DNA of 64,000 nucleotides from Cacajao melanocephalus. Its lineage: Eukaryota > Chordata > Mammalia > Primates > Pitheciidae. Numbering within the stretch: position 1 is the stretch's first letter; each line of letters opens with the position of its first letter. Position numbers and translations under genes: made by a program. The stretch lies in contig CAUYLG010018022.1 of NCBI GenBank assembly GCA_963573385.1, positions 1 to 64,000 on the forward strand. Reading direction: 5' to 3'. Below, one piece after another: positions 59,366-64,000 of the stretch. The notes under the pieces are model-generated. The model did not search any database. It saw nothing but the letters and a program-made list of their open reading frames with translations, and was not told the DNA's origin.

Positions 59366-60442
59366 TCAAGTTCATGATTGGGCAATCATACAGAGTGGGA
59401 TTTGAAACTTATGGACAATGCTATCCAAAATAGCTCTCCGATTGTCATTGGACAGTCGATGGAGTTTCCCAGTCAGGGATTCATGGCTTTGAAGGAAGTC
59501 AGACTTCAGCAGACACACTTCAAGACGCAACTCCCACCTGAGAAAGGTTCCGCTTAGGCAATTATTTGTCAGTAAGGTCCACCTTACTGGATGGTCAGAT
59601 GACAGATAACTGAGAGAGAAACCCTCTGGAAATGGAACATAAAATAAGAAAGGTCAGAAACATGCCAAGGACTAGCTACATTACCGCCTTCTTGAGCTTC
59701 TAAAGGTTTATACTAAATACGTGCCTTCATTACTCTCAGAAGATGTTTAACTATTATGTTCCCTATTAAAAAATCATGTTGCCTTCTCACCCTTACTATC
59801 ATATATTGTACTTCCTATGAACCATGTTTTTATGCCTCTGCAGAAACCTGGAAGATTAAAAAAGAATCAACATAGATTACAAAAGGAAGACTCAAAGGTT
59901 CCAGAATGATTTGCATTCTCTCCATAATCATTTCCCATCTTTCATCGCACCAGCCCTCATAAATTACACACACTCCATTTAAGAGCACAGTCAGCCCAAA
60001 TCCTTCTTATTTTCAACATGATTGCAAATAGCTAAGCCAAACACATAAACAGCTAAGTGGGGAGTAGTTATTGTTTCGTCTTCATTTTAAGCAGGCTTTT
60101 TCAAAACTATGCTCTACAGAGGCCCAGGTTTCCCAAGGCTCTGGGAGTGGGAAGATGAGGAGAGGCGGGGAGGAGGGGGGCGGGGAGATTTGGAGATAGC
60201 AGAGGTTTGGCCCCCTCCCGTGCTTCAATCATGACAGCTCCATGTTGTTTTCTCAATGGTGGCTTCCACTCAAAAATTTCACTGAAAGAACCATTTTGAC
60301 GGCTTTTGAGAAGTCTGCAGACCCCTGGTTCAGAATACCCAAAGCATCTATGCCTTCCCTTCCAATAAGAGTGTGCCGCACAGCTGGAAAAATGAAACGC
60401 TTTCCGCCACATGATATTAAAATGATCAGTTAAGAAAATTTC
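59366..60442. other. Low-copy DNA, G-rich patch
   Basis: No gene seen. A G-rich tract at 60143-60187 includes a G-quadruplex-type run (60167-60185). Confidence 0.45.
60167..60185 (+). other. G-quadruplex candidate
   Basis: Runs of four, six and four G within 19 bases, with further GGG runs at 60143 and 60149. The six-G run can supply two stacks, meeting the four-run rule with short loops. Confidence 0.6.
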
Positions 60443-60781
60443 TTTTTTTCTGTTTTTTGAGGGTTTCTTGTTTGTTTGTTTGTTTGTTTGTGTGTTTCTT
60501 AGAGTCTTGCTACGTCAGCCAGGCCACTGGAGTGCAGTGGTGTGATTACAGCTAACTGCAGCCTCCAACTCCTGGGCTCAACAGGATCCTCCCATCTCAG
60601 CCTCCTGAGTAGCTGAGACTACAGGTGTGCACCATCATGCCCTAAGTTTTTATAAAATGTTTGTAGAAACAGGGGTCTCCCTATGGTGCCAGGCTGATGC
60701 CAAACTCCTAGCCTCAAGCAATCCTGCCACCTCAGCCTCCCAAAGTGCTAGGATTAGAGGCAAAAGCCACAGCACCCAGCC
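60443..60781 (-). mobile_element. AluJ, antisense, GTTT-rich tail
   Basis: Body at about 60500-60781; the left end is a (GTTT)n tract (60469-60490). AAATTTCTTTTTTT before it and GAAATTTCTTTTTTT after it (60782-60797) look like target-site duplications. Confidence 0.9.
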
Positions 60782-62039
60782 AGAAATTTCTTTTTTTAAG
60801 AGGCCTTTCATCTCACTTGAATATTTTAAGCTTAAGGATCTCCCAACTTATAAAGAGTTTGTGTTCCAAAAACTTTTGTTTCTAAGTCAGGGCTCTGGAT
60901 CTCACTTTCCTAAAGAAAATGAAATGAGCCAGTCCCAAGGCAAGCAGTAAAAGCCTGATGCCCCGCAGGTGAACTGTAATGTTGCTGATTCCACCAGAAG
61001 CAGTTTTACTTTTGCTCCTTGTTGAATGGGTACTGTGGGCCCGTGGGGGCGTCTAACCACCCTTTGTGCTATTTCTTTGAAGCAGTTCACGCTGTGATGT
61101 ATGATCAAAAGGAAACTAGTGACTATAAAAGGGCTTTCCCTCCCTCTCTTCCTCTTGACTGCCAAGGTCCAGAGCACTCCACATCTACTGCAGTCAGGGG
61201 CTGGCCAAGCGGATGTTCACCAGTTGCTGGATGAAGCCTGCAAACCAAACGCTCTAAAGTGCTAACTCTTGGTTTTCTTGCTTCTTCGCAGTATTTCATA
61301 AAATTTTATTATGACAATCTGGCACCTAACATAGATCCCAAAAAAGCTTGAGAGGATTTAGCATTTAGATTAAAAATATTGGCAGTGTTTATAACCCTCT
61401 CAAGAAGAGAGAGGAAGGAAATAAAAAGAAAGGAGAAAATTTTTTAAAGAAAGAGACAACAGTGGGTAACTATAAATAACTTTCTAGATTGGATTGGAAA
61501 ATAGTTTTTGATTTTCTTTATTTTGGGCTCATTTGGTAAGCTAATGAACTGAAAGAAGAGACGTGGTTTTAACCAGACAATTCTAAAGGATTTCAGAATT
61601 TGAAAACTTGGAGCTATGAATAGATGTGACTCATTTAGCATCAGAAATTATCAAAATAAGCCTATACAATATTAATAGTCAATTTTCCACCAAAACCAGT
61701 GAGCTATTCAGAATTCCAGATATCAAAACTCTAAGGAAATGCTCTGGTGCAGAATCAAATCATTTAAAAGGCTAAAATGGAATCCAATGCCATTACTATT
61801 ACCATTAGGATAGATATCTATCTACATTTTTGCAAAAACGGAAATATTCTGACAGAAGTGTTTTCACCTCTCACCCAGAAAAAAAAATCATAATGACTTC
61901 TTCCTACTTAATGCCAAATTCTACCTTTATGTATACTGCATCATCCCTTGTATTGCGATTATTTGCTTACAGATCTTTTCTAGGTGCTCTTTGAGCAAGG
62001 GGACCAGGATACTGATGAAGAGCTGGACATCAAGGGCTC
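60782..62039. other. Low-copy DNA, no gene seen
   Basis: No gene recognised. A TATA-like site at 61124 is listed separately; 61300-61960 is AT-rich. Confidence 0.45.
61124..61160 (+). promoter_or_regulatory. TATA-box-like site
   Basis: TATAAAAG at 61124-61131 followed by GGGC, with a pyrimidine stretch TCCCTCTCTTCCTCTTGA about 25-35 bp downstream that could hold an initiator. No downstream gene is recognised. Confidence 0.2.
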
Positions 62040-62300
62040 ACAGATCTAGGTCCCGTTTCAAGGACCTATTCCATACCAGCTAAGTGTGCAAGAGCAAATT
62101 ATCCTAATTCTCTAAAGGTTGAATCTTCTATCTAAATAGAGATAACAATAAACACCTGTATCATTGAAGTTGTTTGTGATTAAATAAAATAATACATGTA
62201 AAATTATGTCCCTGGAATACAGCAATGTTGTTGATAATGATGATGTTTTTATATCCCAGTGCACAGAGTAGGTAATCAATACACGTTTCCTGAATTGTGT
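62040..62300 (+). mobile_element. MIR, sense
   Basis: ATCTAAATAGAGATAACAATAAACACCTGTATCATTGAAGTTGTTTGTGATTAAATAAAATAATACATGTAAAATTATGTCCCTGGAATACAGC follows the sense MIR order (ATGGGGATAATAATAGTACC...TTAAATGAGTTAATACATGTAAAGC). The last part, GAGTAGGTAATCAATACACG, is the MIR tail. Confidence 0.72.
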
Positions 62301-62544
62301 TGAATTTCCCCATGCTGTCTGCCTGATGGAGCCCTACATTTGCTTCTGGAGGAGAGGACATTTGAGCAAAATCTTTAAAAAGATTTGATGCCTTCCCCTG
62401 ACTGCTGCTTGGCGATACCACAGATCTTTGCACATCTCTCCATTAGCTCTTGTCCCACCAGCCTATAATTATTTGTGGATGCTGCCTTTTGAAGCTTGCA
62501 GCTGGCCACATCAGGTAAAATAAAATCAGCCGTTCATAAAACAG

Positions 62545-62615
62545 TGACCTTGTTTTTCTTTGCATCTCCAAAGTCAGGCACATAATAGGAAAACAATAAA
62601 TGCCTGCTCCTGGGA
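62545..62615 (+). mobile_element. Possible L2 tail
   Basis: CTTTGCATCTCCAAAGTCAGGCACATAATAGGAAAACAATAAATGCC resembles ATCCCCAGCGC...GGCACATAGTAGGTGCTCAATAAATG. Confidence 0.55.
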
Positions 62616-62672
62616 TGTGCTAAAGGCACCGATGACCACTAACTAAGCCTAAAGGGTGTGGTATGCCTTTGA

Positions 62673-63082
<410 letters not shown>

Positions 63083-63096
63083 CTGATCCTTCTCTT

Positions 63097-63706
63097 TTTG
63101 AGTCCTTGTAACAAATTAAATATAGTCATTCCCAGGTATGTGTTAGTTCTCTTTCCTCAGATACCCCATAATTTTGTGAAGGGAAGAGTAGCTAATTATA
63201 AATTATTATGCACAGTGTCAAAGCATGTCACAAGCAGGAAATGAGTATTTGATTGCTTGATTTCATTCTATTTTCCAGTGTGTACTTGTCCAGAATTACC
63301 TGATGAACCCTAACTTAATGAGAAGAAAGGCACGCTTGATCTGCATAGAGCCAAGTTCTGGTACCCCCAGGGGTGTGCATGAGCAGAGGTGTTCTTACCA
63401 GCCTCCATAATAGTGTCTCTCTTTGGCCAGCACCCAATTTTTGGAACCAAAACCAGTACACAAAAACCAGCATTTCACACAAGCTACAAAATAGCTCCCA
63501 ACCATGTCTTCATGGCATTGTTAACAACAGTAAATTCCACTTGGAGATTATTTCCTCTAATTAAGTGGACTGAGACGTGATCTCAAGTCCCCCAGAAAGA
63601 GACTACAGGCAACCACCACCTCCCTTGTGATTAGATACACCATCAAGGAAATGCTTCAATCCCAAGCCACTGACAGCTGCCTGCTCTCACTAAGAAAGAG
63701 CTACAG
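63097..63706. other. Low-copy DNA, no gene seen
   Basis: No gene or clear repeat recognised. Confidence 0.45.
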
Positions 63707-63981
63707 GCCAGGTGCAGTGGTTCATACCTGTAATCCCAGCACTTTGGGAGGCTGAGGCAGGTAGATCTCGAGATCAGGAGTTCGAGACCAGCATGGCCAA
63801 GATGGTGAAACCCCATCTCTACTAAAAATACAAAAATTAGCTGGGCATGGTGGCAGGCAGCTGTAATCCCAGCTACTCGGGAGGTTGAGACAGAAAATTC
63901 CTGGAACCTGGGAGGCGGAGATCGTACCACTGCACTCCAGCCAGGGTGACACAGAGAGACTCTGTCCCAAAAAAAAAAACA
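63707..63981 (+). mobile_element. AluS/Y-like, sense
   Basis: Alu (GGCCAGGTGCAGTGGTTCAT ... CACTGCACTCCAGCCAGGGTGACACAGAGAG) with an A-tail at 63968-63979. Slightly shortened in the right monomer. Confidence 0.93.
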
Positions 63982-64000
63982 AAAGCCATCCTGGTCAACA

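Overview
This window is nuclear genomic DNA of a primate, most likely human. The evidence is about sixteen Alu copies of J, S and Y type, LINE-1 fragments ranging from very old to L1PA/PB-like, MLT1/MST (MaLR) LTRs, a MER2 and a MER5A DNA-transposon remnant, and MIR and L2 remnants on both strands. I recognise no intact protein-coding gene, no tRNA, rRNA or snRNA gene, no operon and no CRISPR array. The long open frames are either repeat-driven (tandem units that preserve frame) or sit in GC-rich DNA where chance frames are expected.

Layout. 1-612: edge of a 63-bp minisatellite that continues out of the window to the left. 612-4690: low-copy DNA holding an MLT1 LTR split by another LTR, and a solitary ERV1-like LTR. 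4690-14270: a nested LINE-1 complex. An old sense L1 carries an LTR, a younger antisense L1 (itself carrying an Alu) and a truncated Alu; a tiny twin-primed L1 lies at the end. 14270-42250: GC-rich, repeat-poor DNA with only three Alus, several MST/MLT1 LTRs, MIR and L2 remnants, short tandem repeats, CpG clusters and a few exon-like or regulatory-looking patches. 42250-48480: an antisense ERV1-like LTR, then AT-rich old L1 fragments with three Alus. 48955-49735: an unusual G-poor tandem array built on an 11-bp core. 49735-53380: GC-moderate low-copy DNA with a homeodomain-motif cluster. 53380-64000: AT-richer, Alu-dense DNA with microsatellites, a MER2, MIR and L2 remnants, a G-quadruplex candidate and a TATA-like site.

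The window reads as intergenic or deep-intronic sequence. Its most informative content is the layered insertion history, which target-site duplications resolve; the 11-bp/25-bp/36-bp array with a ~353-bp higher-order period; and an anomalously CpG-rich stretch inside an ancient LINE remnant. I saw no convincing new biological system. The exon-like and regulatory candidates are hypotheses that need conservation, transcript or methylation data. Repeat subfamily names come from remembered consensus features, not from a search, so they are approximate.
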